Positions 12,204-21,242 of a DNA stretch of 64,000 nucleotides are shown one piece after another. Every line of letters starts with the position of its first letter. The first letter of the stretch is position 1. This DNA is from Atrina japonica. Its lineage: Eukaryota; Mollusca; Bivalvia; Pterioida; Pinnidae. The stretch is from NCBI GenBank assembly GCA_030159075.1, contig BROG01000540.1, positions 209,501 through 273,500 of the forward strand, in the 5' to 3' direction. The position numbers and the translations under genes are program-made. The notes below the pieces were generated by a model. That model was not told the DNA's origin, ran no database searches, and was given only the letters and a program-made list of their open reading frames with translations.

Positions 12204-13827
12204 TAAATGTTGTCGTGTTGGGTCATGTATGTACATGTATTTTGAGAGCAACAGAGACAGAACATTTTTTACTATGAAATAGGTTCATGAGTCATGTCTG
12301 TCTACCTCTAAAATCAAGGATGTGAATTTCTTTGCATCCGAAAAGAATACTTCAAGAGGAGTATGTAATCTACAACTTAGTTTATCTCACCTGAATTCCC
12401 AGGTGCTTATACTAGATTTTTTTATTGACTTACTGCAGTAGTTTCGGCCTCCTGTTAGAGACACATTTAACATTATATCATGTATATATCCCTGCTCTTA
12501 TCATGACTATGTACTGTAGCCTGTAGACGTGTAGTAGGTGTCATTGTTGACAAACCCTAAAAAGGCAAAGATCAAAATCACGAAGATAATTTATCTCCCA
12601 GCTTAAGACAATAGAGTAGGATTTAGCGATTTATTTTTCTTCTGTCTTACACCATATGAAACTCAACACTGGACGGTGAATCCACATACATTTTACCAGT
12701 GGAACTTCATAGACATTTGCAGGAATCGTGATACCGGATGTTGATCACTGAGGCATATGTAATGAGTCGGGACAGAGCTGTTGTAATCCGGAGAATCACG
12801 CGGGGTAAAAAATTCACCGTCGAACGATTTTATGGCCCAGTTAAAAGAACACACAGACACGAAATACAATTCGATCACTCATTATTATTATTTTTATTGT
12901 GTTAACCCACTAGTTTTTCTTTTAAATATCCATGGAATCAGCGATATAAAAAGCTATGTTTAAACTGATTTACTCAGTACTCAAGCTCAACATTCCTTTT
13001 CTTGATTTTTAGATAGAAAGTTAAAAACGCAAAATCTATACTGCGTCTAGATATAACAAAAAACGTCAGAAATATTAAAATTATTTGAGTAGTCTACATA
13101 TTCAAAATGTTATTACCATACTCAATGTATGCTTTATTCCAATTTACAAGAAAATCATAAGGTATTAATTCATTCATTTTAATAGAAGATCATACGTGTC
13201 CCAAATTACGAATGACGAAAATGATAAATGTCACGTTTCCTATTCAGTCAATCCCAGAAATGGAACCGTCACCTGACGGTCAATTATGCAACTATGGAGA
13301 AAATCTAAGTCGAAAAAGCGTAAAAAATTATGAAAAACATATTTAGACGCCTGTCAAGTGACCTTGACCTTTGACCCCGACATGACATTAAAACTTTGTC
13401 AATATAATCCTAGTCACTAACAACTTTTTAATATATCATTGTACATACAAAAAGTTGATAAGTAAGTCATTTTCTATAAAACCATACCATAAATCATTTG
13501 CAGTGCTCGCTCAAGGCTCGTTTAGTAACAAATTTCAGTTTAAATCGCAAACTTTGTAGATAATGACTAAACAATAGGACCTAATGTATGCAGACTTACT
13601 AGATTTAAAAGAAAACTGGTCTTTGGTTTATATGAAGGTTTTTAATGATATACGAAATTTTTACCCTTTAGAACCTTTTTGGAGCCCCTATGACCCCAAG
13701 CCTCCTTTTGCAAAGATAAAGCTCCTTTCCCAGGAACAAGCTCCCTGCAAATTGTGGTAAAAATCTGCCTATGGTTCTTGAGAAGTTGTTCAAATAGAAA
13801 AGTTACCGAACGGACATATTGAACAAT
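12204..13827. other. Intergenic DNA left of the large element, no gene seen
   Basis: The first 40 bases are the last minisatellite remnant. Otherwise AT-rich, with no recognisable gene. A 61-residue minus-strand frame at 12693-12878 has no recognisable features. Confidence 0.4.
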
Positions 13828-14210
13828 AGTAGTTATAGGCAGCTCCATGGCACGGTTTTGAATTCGGCCGTTAGGGAACGCCGCCAGTGGCCTCTGATTG
13901 GTCAAATTAAAAACCGTGACATGAAGCCGCCTGTGACGTCATACCGGAAGTGAAGTCACATTGCCATGGTGACTGGAAGAAAGAGCAAATCGTTGCTGGA
14001 GGCGTGCCCATGACCGGAAGCGGAAGACGATGGGGCGTCCATCTTGAATAATGAGTCAATGAGAGCCTTCGTTACAAGAGGTCGGGATCACAAGATGTCA
14101 GATGCTAAAATACTTGTTGGGTTTTTCCAGTGTTTGGTTGGGATTGAATCTATTTTTAGAACCGAAAGTTAGGGTTTTTCGAGTTTTGGGGTGAGTGAGA
14201 TGAGATACTC
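13828..14210 (+). repeat. Outer element, left TIR
   Basis: It matches in reverse complement the region ending at 27132. It contains CRE-like TGACGTCA (13933), ETS-like ACCGGAAGTG, a GATTGG CCAAT-type box, and CCATCTTGAATAA close to a YY1 core. Similarity fades after the GAATCTATTTTTAGAACCGA stretch. Confidence 0.85.
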
Positions 14211-14302
14211 CAGGGGTCCGTTTTACGAAAGATCATAAGTCCTAAATCCTAAGTCTTAGTCCTAATTGTCATGGAATTGACCAATGAGGGATGCGTTGCA
14301 AT

Positions 14303-14810
14303 GGTAGTTAGGACTACCAGAACGTCATCAGAATACTGGCTTCTTATTGGTCAATTCAAACGGCGTGCCAGAGAGCCGCCTGTGACGTCATAACCGGAAG
14401 TGCGTCATACCGGAAGTGATGTCATGTTGACATGGCAATAAGGAGAGAGAGCCAATCGTTGAGCTTGGAGGCGTGTCTATGACTGGAAGTGGAATGTTGT
14501 GGCGGCGGTCATCTTGGATAAGGAGCCGATGAGAGCCTTTGTTACAAGAGGTCGGGGTCACGAGAGGTCACGTGAGTTCACGATAGGTCAACGGCTAGAG
14601 AAAGAAGTTGGGTTTTTCCAGTTTTGGACTGAGAGTGAATCTATTTTTAGAACCGAAACTTTGGGTTTTTCCAGGTTTGTGAAACTAGTAGTAGGTGTCG
14701 CCACCGTCGGTGAGAGTGGTGTATCATCAAGTGCGCAAGCGCGAGAAGCGGTAAGCCGAGCTCATAACCGCGAGTCAAGCTTGAACATGTTGTACTAAGG
14801 CTTGTAGAGT
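14303..14810 (+). repeat. Inner element, left TIR with a conserved open frame
   Basis: Reverse-complement match to 22619-23187. It contains TGACGTCA (14383-14390), two ACCGGAAGT ETS-like sites and a CATCTTGGATAA YY1-like core. An open frame (14499-14798, 99 residues) is preserved in the other arm. It starts at the YY1-like motif and includes KEPMRAFVTRGRGHERS and FFQFWTESESIFRTET. Whether it is translated is unknown; the TIR sequence may simply be free of stops. Confidence 0.75.
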
Positions 14811-14817
14811 GACGAGT

Positions 14818-15060
14818 ATGTACAAAGGGAGATCACTCTGTATAGCCTGTAGGGATGGGATAAAGGGGAGATCACTCTGTATAGCTTGTATGAGTAGGAC
14901 TAAAGTGAGATCAATCTGTATAGACTGTATAGGTGGAACAAAAGGGAGATCACTGTGTATAAACTCTATAGGTGACACATCACTCTGTATAGACTGTATA
15001 GGTGAAACAAAGGGAGATCACTCTGTATAGACTAAAGGGGTGGAACAAAAGGTGCGATGA
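14818..15060. repeat. Degenerate subterminal tandem repeat, about 40-43 bp unit
   Basis: Five to six copies built on GGGAGATCACTCTGTATAG plus a spacer GGTGGAACAAAA. One partial unit in inverted orientation lies at the matching place in the right arm (22636-22675), so it is part of the element's end structure. Confidence 0.8.
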
Positions 15061-15195
15061 CTCTATATGGGTTGTATGTACTAAACCAGAGAGGGAGGGT
15101 GGGTAGTGAAATAGGAAGGTTAGGGAGGGAAGCCATCTTGGCTAGGGAATCATGGGATATCTAGTTTTTCAGGGACTGACTAATCTCACGGCAGC

Positions 15196-15279
<84 letters not shown>
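15196..15279. repeat. (GA)n microsatellite
   Basis: About 40 uninterrupted AG dinucleotides. Confidence 0.98.
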
Positions 15280-15281
<2 letters not shown>

Positions 15282-15284
15282 TAT

Positions 15285-15326
15285 AGAACATCAAAGTGTA
15301 ACGTACTCAAAGTTTGCAAAAATGAT

Positions 15327-15380
<54 letters not shown>

Positions 15381-15600
15381 GTTCTCAAAGTTTGTCAAAG
15401 TGATCAAGTGTGTACCGTTCTCATGTTTCAAAGTTTGCAACGTGTGTACCGTTCTCAAAGTTTGCAACGTGTGTAACGTTCTAAGTTATGAAGTTTCAAA
15501 GTGACACAAGTGACAAAGTGACACAAGTGACAAAAGTTGTAAAGTATGAAGTTGTTCACTTACGTCGTTTCAACAAGTATCAAAGTTCAGACAGTGAAAA
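15285..15600 (+). repeat. Subterminal array of CAAAGTT motifs (left)
   Basis: Irregularly spaced copies of CAAAGTTTG, GTTCTCAAAGTTTG and GTGACA-type motifs. The inverted counterpart AACTTTG is clustered at 26390-26660 next to the right TIR. Repeated short motifs at both ends in mirror orientation resemble binding-site arrays for an element-encoded protein. This is an inference. Confidence 0.6.
15331..15379. repeat. (GT)n microsatellite
   Basis: About 24 GT dinucleotides inside a run of CAAAGTTTG-type motifs. Confidence 0.98.
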
Positions 15601-15654
15601 CATTATCTGTATTATTTTATAACGTTTCTTGTACTACTGTATATAAAATAAAAA

Positions 15655-15750
15655 AATTAAACACTCACCCAGAGGAATTTTTGTGACGATGTTGACTCTT
15701 CGAGCTTCGGATGCCAAATGAGCTCTCAGTAGTCTAACTGAACTTATTCT
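15655..15750 (-). repeat. Element arm repeat R (copy 1 of 4)
   Basis: A segment of about 90 bp with CACTCACCC at one end and GAGCTCTCA near the other. Related copies lie at 22145-22245 (+), 22325-22420 (+) and 24570-24650 (-). All share the series AACACTCACCC, TCAACATCGTC, CTTCGAGCTCCGGAT and GAGCTC. Confidence 0.7.
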
Positions 15751-15924
15751 CAAGTTTTTAATGTTACTATTTTTTAGAATTGACTCGTTTTGAATTTCTA
15801 TCTAATAAAATTTGATCAAGTAAAAGAAATAACTTACTTACTATAGGTTAGACGTACGACTATAGTATAACACATACAAAAACTGCATAGTTTCAGTTAA
15901 GGTTTCTTTTCGTGTAAGTTAGGT

Positions 15925-15940
15925 GGCCCTGAAAAGGGCC
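15925..15940 (-). terminator. Histone-type 3' stem-loop, gene at 15971-16192
   Basis: On the minus strand it reads GGCCCTTTTCAGGGCC: a perfect 6-bp stem and a UUUC loop, preceded by CCAAC and followed by ACCTAAC. A purine-rich CGAAAAGAAACC follows about 15 nt later, in the position of the histone downstream element. It lies 31 bases after the stop codon. Confidence 0.8.
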
Positions 15941-15970
15941 GTTGGTTTTGGGTTTTAAAAACCCTGTGCC

Positions 15971-16192
15971 TTAAAGGCACCGGCAGCTGACCATTTTCTT
16001 CTCTTCTGCAGCTGCTGCACTGGCCTCAGCTACACGGCACCATCTCTCCAAGCCGGCCTTCTGCTGTACAAAATACCCCCACTCTTGGGAGGCCGTCTTC
16101 AACTTGTCGATGACATGCTTTGGTTTACTTGCCCAAAACAGCGTGCTTTCAAGAAACATACTGCTTTGCTTTGTGGTCGTTGGTTGCGCCAT
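15971..16192 (-). CDS. Short unknown element gene A (73 aa) with a histone-type 3' end
   Basis: The start at 16190-16192 is chosen because a TATA box (CATATAAAAAG, plus-strand 16237-16247) lies about 45 bases upstream and the codon follows a short leader. The product is not recognised. It is 73 residues long, rich in Lys, Ala and Ser, with a Trp-containing middle (EWGYFVQQKAGLERWC), an alanine run (AEASAAAAEEKK) and a Cys-containing end. No signal peptide or membrane helix is evident. It diverges from gene B (16411) across a shared 218-bp promoter region. The stem-loop downstream replaces any visible AATAAA. It could be a small viral-type accessory protein; this is inference. Confidence 0.6.
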   Translation of the reverse strand: MAQPTTTKQSSMFLESTLFWASKPKHVIDKLKTASQEWGYFVQQKAGLERWCRVAEASAAAAEEKKMVSCRCL

Positions 16193-16236
16193 TTTGTCTT
16201 CTGGAATGAAGCGCAGTGAAATGAGACGCGCACGGC

Positions 16237-16247
16237 TTTTTATATGA
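16237..16247 (-). promoter_or_regulatory. TATA box of gene A
   Basis: Minus strand CATATAAAAAG, 45-55 bases upstream of the start codon. Confidence 0.6.
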
Positions 16248-16410
16248 GCAGTATAGCGCACGCGACGTACTCCGCCTCGTCAACTTTGACCTCTTTGATG
16301 ATTGGTCAATGCGTCGTTGGCAACGTGATTCCACCAATGAAAACGCCAAGAGTGATAGACGCCTAGGAGAAATCCGTCTAATAGTGATAAAAAATATAAA
16401 AAAGTCAAAC

Positions 16411-16590
16411 ATGGCGTATACTATGGAGTACACTATGGACCAAGAAAACGAACCTGTTCTAATCGAGCCTGTATATGATACTAGGCAGATTATTCGTGAT
16501 ACTAAAGAGAAGTTACGAAAGATTGATAAGAACTTTCATCAGGGAAAAGAAGATGTTCGCTTGAGGCGAATTGTACTTGCGGTTTGGTAG
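16411..16590 (+). CDS. Short unknown element gene B (59 aa or longer), possibly frameshifted
   Basis: Starts at 16411 and reads MAYTMEYTMDQENEPVLIEP, then a basic, charged helix-like segment (KEKLRKIDKNFHQGKEDVR), and stops at 16588-16590. Just before the stop another frame becomes open to a TGA near 16657 and encodes a very basic stretch (REEKKRKQ) that resembles a natural continuation. A one-base frameshift or assembly indel around 16565-16575 is therefore likely. It is followed by a stem-loop of the histone type at 16683. No family was recognised. It lies divergent to gene A. Confidence 0.5.
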   Translation: MAYTMEYTMDQENEPVLIEPVYDTRQIIRDTKEKLRKIDKNFHQGKEDVRLRRIVLAVW

Positions 16591-16682
16591 AGAAGAGAAA
16601 AAACGTAAGCAGATGGACGAGAAGTGTTTGCCGTTTAACAAGAGATTCTGTGTATGAATCATGGCAGATATGACAAAACAAC

Positions 16683-16698
16683 GGTCCTTTTCAGGATC
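16683..16698 (+). terminator. Histone-type 3' stem-loop of gene B
   Basis: GGTCCTTTTCAGGATC: a 6-bp stem with one G.U pair, UUUC loop, CAAC before and ACTT after. GAGAAGAAACC follows about 15 nt downstream. The stem sequence differs from its relatives yet still pairs, as expected under selection for structure. Confidence 0.7.
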
Positions 16699-16747
16699 AC
16701 TTATATCTTACGAGAAGAAACCATAAACTGAATGTGCAGTGTATACA

Positions 16748-16835
16748 ATAAAATGAGTTATAGGGTTTATGAGACAATAAAATGTCTTATAGGGTTTATG
16801 AGACAATAATATGAGCTGTAGGGTTTATGAGAAGG
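16748..16835. repeat. Tandem repeat, 29-bp unit, 3 copies
   Basis: The unit contains ATAAAATG, then TTATAGGGTTTATGAGACA. Confidence 0.9.
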
Positions 16836-16904
16836 AGTGTTTTATAGAGTAGTAGGTGTAGCATATCTCAATATAGTTTAGATTACTTTTCTAATACGAT
16901 GGGT

Positions 16905-16920
16905 GGCCCTGAAAAAGGCC
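16905..16920 (-). terminator. Histone-type 3' stem-loop of gene C
   Basis: Minus strand GGCCTTTTTCAGGGCC: a 6-bp stem with one G.U pair, UUUC loop, CCAAC before and ACCC after. TAGAAAAG follows at the downstream-element position. Confidence 0.75.
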
Positions 16921-16933
16921 GTTGGTTAGGTTA

Positions 16934-17293
16934 CTAATATTGACAGTAACATCTTCTCTTTTTCAGAGGTAAACGTCGTTCTGCTTCCAGTAGACCATCT
17001 GTCTTTCTCTTGATCGTCATGATGATCGGTATCTGTAGTTGACGAAAACTAGCTCTAATCTGTTTTCTAGTACAAACATACTGAGCTGACAAATAGTCTA
17101 AGCACTGTTGGTACTGTCGGTCGAGTTGATCTCTGACTTTCTGTGAGGTTTGCTGATGTTTCAGTTGCCTCATCTCAGATTGAGTTTCGTCAGTAGACTC
17201 TGATAGTAACGATTACACTTCATTGTACGCCACTTGGTCTTCTGTTGTAACAGAATAATTCTGTAAATAGCTTCTGTATAGATACTCTCCATT
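16934..17293 (-). pseudogene. Short unknown element gene C, basic/coiled-coil protein, frame-broken
   Basis: The intact 3' part (16934-17173, 79 residues from its first ATG) is rich in Gln, Arg and Lys (QKVRDQLDRQYQQC) and ends in a basic cluster (LPLKKRRC) that could be a nuclear localisation signal. Upstream, the same frame stays open apart from a stop near 17213. A second frame with an ATG at 17291-17293 runs 40 codons into the same place. This suggests one gene broken by a small indel near 17200-17220. The histone-type stem-loop lies 13 bases after the stop. A CRE palindrome at 17357 sits between this gene and gene D. Function unknown. Confidence 0.5.
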
Positions 17294-17356
17294 TTGGTTT
17301 TTGTTTTTCACTAAGCGATGTTCAACAAAAAGTAGAAGAAACGCTCACGCGACGTG

Positions 17357-17364
17357 TGACGTCA
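17357..17364. promoter_or_regulatory. CRE/ATF site between divergent genes C and D
   Basis: TGACGTCA inside the longer palindrome GTGTGACGTCACAC, midway between a minus-strand and a plus-strand gene. The same octamer occurs in the element's TIRs and before gene E. Confidence 0.55.
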
Positions 17365-17408
17365 CACACTGCTGAGTATGCCTAAGAGTCTATTGTCATT
17401 GCTTGATC

Positions 17409-17603
17409 ATGGCTGACTGTGTAAACATGTGGGGCGAAGTACAAGAAAAAGAAGAATGGAAGATATGTGCCGATACAGTGGGAAGAAAGGTGGGCTGATT
17501 ATCGAATATCGACGAATGGATTGAGCTCGTGAAGTCTGATAAAAGAAAAAGAGAAAGACGGCAGAGAAAACGGAGAAAATGCTTTTTATGCCATGGCATA
17601 TAA
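17409..17603 (+). pseudogene. Short unknown element gene D, frame-broken, histone-type 3' end
   Basis: ATG at 17409 opens 29 codons (MADCVNMWGEVQEKEEWK at the start) to a TGA at 17496. A second frame then continues to a TAA at 17601 with a strongly basic end (KRKRERRQRKRRKCFLC). The combination suggests one gene of about 60-65 residues with an indel near 17490. A decayed relative lies at 25617-25760 in the same orientation and ends in the same GAAATGCTTTTTATG stretch. Sixteen bases after the stop lies a perfect stem-loop. Function unknown; the basic tail suggests nucleic-acid binding. Confidence 0.5.
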
Positions 17604-17619
17604 AACCTAAAACACAAAC

Positions 17620-17635
17620 GGCCCTTTTCAGGGCC
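17620..17635 (+). terminator. Histone-type 3' stem-loop of gene D
   Basis: GGCCCTTTTCAGGGCC with perfect 6-bp stem and UUUC loop, ACAAAC before, ACCTAAC after, then ACAAAAAGAAACC at the downstream-element position. This is the copy closest to the animal histone consensus. Confidence 0.85.
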
Positions 17636-18300
17636 ACCTAACTTTTACAAAAAGAAACCTATGACTGATTAGAGCAGTAATAAAACATAGATCCTTTGTA
17701 TACCCTTAGTCTCTCTGTATCTCTTATTTTCTCTGTATCTCTTCTACTCTAAGTGTTACACGATTACTCTTGGTATCCTTCTACTCATAGATTTGTTAGT
17801 GGTGTTTTTACACCAGATCACTCCTTTGTGTCTACCTTGTAGATACTAGAGCAGGACTCTAAGTGTACACCTTATATTCAATAGGTTTAAACTCTAAGTG
17901 TACTCTAAACGTGTACACCTTATACCCAGACATAAATACACAAACACCAGAACATTTTTTAATAAGTTTAATGCCCCGCTAAAAACTTTTTAGATAGTCG
18001 ACAGAGGAGTAGGGCCGTCCCTCTGTGACTATGTACAATACATAAGAATGAACTATGAAATCACTGATTAACTTTGAGAACATTAACTTTGAGAACACTG
18101 ATTAACTTTTTTTAAAACGTTCATCACTATGAATGCAACACGCAAACAAAACTTTTAGTCACTTTGTCTCACTACTACGGTTGATCTTGCCCATACAGCA
18201 CGGATCAAAAAGAACGTTAGCGTTTGTCCTAGATCGGTCGGTTCGGATTCCTTGACGCTGTGACAATAAACGTATTTACATAATAACAGTACTAAAAAAA
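17636..18300. other. Spacer shared with the outer element (copy at 25775-26215)
   Basis: No gene is seen. The block GTTTAATGCCCCGCTAAA and the following AGAGGA(T/G)TAG..GTCC region (17940-18030) recur at 26100-26180 in the same orientation. These show that both nested elements share this segment. An AACTTTGAGAAC pair lies at 18067-18105. Confidence 0.5.
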
Positions 18301-18921
18301 TCACTGCTGTTCGGTTTCCACTTTCACTTTCTTGGTGGCTTTGCCTCCCTTCTTGAGCATCAAGTTGAGTTTACGTTTGACTCCTGTTGATGTCTGTTCG
18401 GGACATTCATAAGCCCAATGACCTGACTGATGACATTTATAACACTGGTCCGATTGACGAGATCGATTTTCTACTTTGTTCTAAGGTTCTACTCTTACTG
18501 ATGTTGTTGTTGTTGTTGCCGTCCCGTTATTCTTCGGACATCTAGGAGACCAATGTCCAATTTCACCACACATGAAACAAGGATGAGTCTGTGGGGAAGG
18601 CTTATATTCGTACCCCATATACGATGTTCTGACTTCTGGCTGTAGTTTATCCTTCAATTCTGTTAGACTAGCTGTAATAGTCGTGAGTTCTTCCCTCATT
18701 TTCTGTAATGTGGATAGCAAGGAATCACGTAACATTCCCTGTGTCGCATCATTTTCGTGTTTTTCTTCCAACTGGTCTAAAGTTTTGAGAACTTCATCAA
18801 ACTCATCACCCCCTTCTATGTACGGTGTACAATTAGGTGAATAATTTGGGTGCGTCTGAGACAAGCCTGGATAACTCATGTTGATGACTGATTCAAATGA
18901 TGTTTGGTCACTACACTTCAC
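18301..18921 (-). pseudogene. Two-zinc-knuckle (CCHC) protein, interrupted by one in-frame TAG
   Basis: The frame from 18921 down to a stop at 18301-18303 is about 206 codons long and is broken only by a TAG at 18481-18483. The N-terminal half is acidic and probably coiled-coil (EVLKTLDQLEEKHENDATQG). Knuckle 1 is CFMCGEIGHWSPRC, before the TAG. Knuckle 2 is CYKCHQSGHWAYEC, after it. Both fit C-X2-C-X4-H-X4-C. A lysine-rich tail follows (KKGGKATKKVKVE). CCHC knuckles bind single-stranded nucleic acid, as in retroviral nucleocapsids and several cellular proteins. The origin of the gene inside a Polinton-like element is unclear. No stem-loop was seen after it. Readthrough of the TAG cannot be excluded, but a plain nonsense mutation is simpler. 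Confidence 0.65.
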
Positions 18922-18959
18922 TTTACTTTATACCCGTTCTTCTTATTCTATATTTAGAC

Positions 18960-19521
18960 TCGTTCCCGTCAGGCACTTGTAGGTCCCCAGAAGGGAGGAT
19001 CCACACAGGGTTTTCTTTATATTACCAGTTGACTGAAAGCACAATCTTTAGACCAATGTCGATGTTCTGTATAAGCATTATCGGTCCATTCCCAAATCTT
19101 TTAAACAGATGCCACAAGAAAAACACTGAACGTGGTCACTGTTCCCTAAATACACAAATCCTGCTCTGGCTAATTCTGTCTGTTTAGGTCCCGGTAGCTA
19201 TTTTGGCCAATGATCTTTAAACGTCAGGTACCTGGATTCATACGTACAAAAATTAGGTAAGGCTAAAGGTATTCTTAATTCCTGATGAAATGATAACCCT
19301 CTGACGGTAGCAGGTCTTAGTTTAAAAGTGGTCACACCTTGTCTCCTTTCTGTAGGTGGAGTCCTTGTCACTTCTATCAGATTGACTCTCGGCACACTAT
19401 CCACTTCAACCCGATGAGCTCGTGGTAAACTATCCACTTCTACCCGATGGGTTCGTGGTACACTATCCATCATGTCTCGGTTCATGGGAGCACTATCCGT
19501 GACGGTCTGACTAGCATCCAT
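18960..19521 (-). pseudogene. BIR-domain (IAP-type) protein, broken by a stop and a frameshift
   Basis: The start at 19519-19521 (MDASQTVTDSAP) follows a TATA box at 19592-19600. The N-terminal part has an internal repeat (HRVEVDSVPR, HRVEVDSLPR). The C-terminal part is a recognisable BIR zinc-binding fold: the RYLTFKDHWP entry, an in-frame TAG at about 19195-19197, then LARAGFVYLGNSDHVQCFSC and, after a frame change near 19090, the EHRHWSKDC end with the His and Cys ligands in place. BIR proteins inhibit caspases or other death signals. They occur in baculoviruses, malacoherpesviruses and several large or mid-sized animal DNA viruses, and are greatly expanded in bivalves. This copy is not intact as read. 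Confidence 0.7.
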
Positions 19522-19591
19522 CGTCGATGAAAATATGTTCTTTCCATCGTGTCTGAGAGTGAATTGTCCCTGATGTGGATTATCACTCCCT

Positions 19592-19600
19592 TTTTATAAG
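19592..19600 (-). promoter_or_regulatory. TATA box of the BIR gene
   Basis: Minus strand CTTATAAAAAGG, about 75 bases upstream of the start codon. Confidence 0.6.
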
Positions 19601-19634
19601 GTCCATAAAATATATTTTTAGATCAGACCAAAAA

Positions 19635-21066
19635 TCATATTTTTTTGTCCTGAAACACAAATTGTATCATCGGTACGTCTACACAATGGCCAAAAGGATC
19701 CCATGCTACTTGTCGTTGTTCTTTATGTACATGATACCATTGTCGTAGAAACATTAAAATATCATGAGGTTTTTCTTCCTGTTCTACTTTTCGTGGTCGT
19801 CCCCTACTTCTTTTCACTCCTTCCCTCTGTCCTTCTTCTTCTTCTCTTCGTTCTTTTGTTCTCTCTACGGATACTTTGCGTGGACGTCCCCTCTTTCTTT
19901 TCATCGTGTTGACGGGAACACAGGGCGACGGTGCAAAACATCGAAAGCAACGCTGAGGGCATCGGTGATCTTCTACATGATCATAACCCACGTCACAACG
20001 GTCACAAAAGTAATTACATTCCAAGAGGCCAGGCATAGATACTATATAATCGTAATGGTGATCATCGTATAAGACGTGAATGGGGGCCCCCGGATCCTAC
20101 ACCGCTATACAGTACATTTAATGTCAATCGTTTTTCGTTGGTATTCAGTTCGTATATTTTCAATCGGTAGTGTGGTAACAACACAGTCTGAAAACGTTGC
20201 CATTCTTCAGGTCCACTCTCTTGCTGGGGATCACATCCAGCTTGTTGCATTAAGGCATGAGCTTCTCGTCGTTGAAGAGTATGTCTACTTGCATCTCCTA
20301 AAATCAAAGTTTTCCAATATCGTTGTCAGTTTTTGTACTTGTTTCCATCTCCAAGTCCTTCATTGTCAGGTTTCTGACAATGAAAACGACCAACTACAAT
20401 AGCACGAGTTAAACAGGTTTTGTCTTTATTCTTGATCTGTATCAAACTTTTTTTCTTGTTCACAAACACTTTTTATCAACACTGAGATGATATTTTCGTT
20501 TTCCAACCCCGCTACCTACAGGTCGTATGACATGGATCACTGACAGGGTGGTAGACCCATCTTCGATTCTAAAGTTTTCATTACTCTGTTGTACTTTCTC
20601 AATTTTCTCCATGAGTAGATCAGCATTCAGGTCTTTAGCACCCAAAAATTCTACCCACACCTCACTTTTTAAGATGGATGATGTATATTGACTCGCATCT
20701 TATCTCGATCTTCACACTGTAGTTTGTTCTTAATAGAAGTCAACATATGATCTAGTACCTCTGATACCAAGTGTATGGCATCTTTAGAGAAATGTTTAAA
20801 TTTGACTTGGTACACATTCGAAGACGTTTTAAATTTACATGATTTACGCTCACTCAGAGTGTCTACTTCATAGTAATCACTATAATCGGGGAGTTGTCTG
20901 TTTGCATTAAATCCATCACCTTGTTGATCTCTCTGGTGAGCCTGACTTTGACTTCTCGCCTGTTCTTGTCTTTCATTTTACAATAAATGAAAGTTCGGTA
21001 AATTAGCCATTCCGTGTGTATGCTTCCGTTGTCAAATCTAAAATGAAGTACGGTAACTGTAGACAT
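19635..21066 (-). pseudogene. B-family DNA polymerase, N-terminal region only (Polinton/adintovirus type), multiply frame-broken
   Basis: Pieces in different minus-strand frames line up in the order of the N-terminal region of metazoan Polinton-like polymerases. First, a start near 21066 and a segment to 20863. Next, a block about 20860-20690. Then 20660-20460 with VQQSNENF. Then KKKSLIQIKNKDKTCLTRAI (about 20400-20450), 20307-20062, and 20036-19635 with the Cys/His cluster NYFCDRCDVGYDHVEDHRCP. After that the protein departs from the family: two AT-hooks (KRKRGRPRK and KRSRGRPRK) and a short unique end replace the exonuclease and polymerase domains. No DTDS-type catalytic motif is found. At least three frameshifts and a TGA near 20345 interrupt it. 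A protein-primed replication role is known for the family, but this copy cannot replicate DNA as it stands. Confidence 0.7.
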
Positions 21067-21242
21067 GTATTTATAATAAAAAAAAGAAAACAAACGAAGT
21101 ATCATCAAATATATATAATGTGTTATATTCTAGTCTTTTATGTTTCATAGGTTTATAAAACTAGAATTTATTGTATATCGTTTTATTTTCATATAGAATT
21201 AGAAATACTAAACACTAGTGACAGTATCTGTCTTAAAAACAG

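Noticed and set aside
12693..12878. 61-aa minus-strand frame as a gene or leader exon
   Set aside because: No splice or promoter context and no recognisable motif.
15322..15504. Frame with a CVCVCV run
   Set aside because: Translation of the GT microsatellite.
15925..17635. A histone gene cluster
   Set aside because: Suggested by the stem-loops, but no H1, H2A, H2B, H3 or H4 sequence is present in any frame nearby.
19703..20072. Plus-strand frames rich in F, L and S (VLLLLFVLLF type)
   Set aside because: Antisense shadows of the basic AT-hook region of the polymerase relic.
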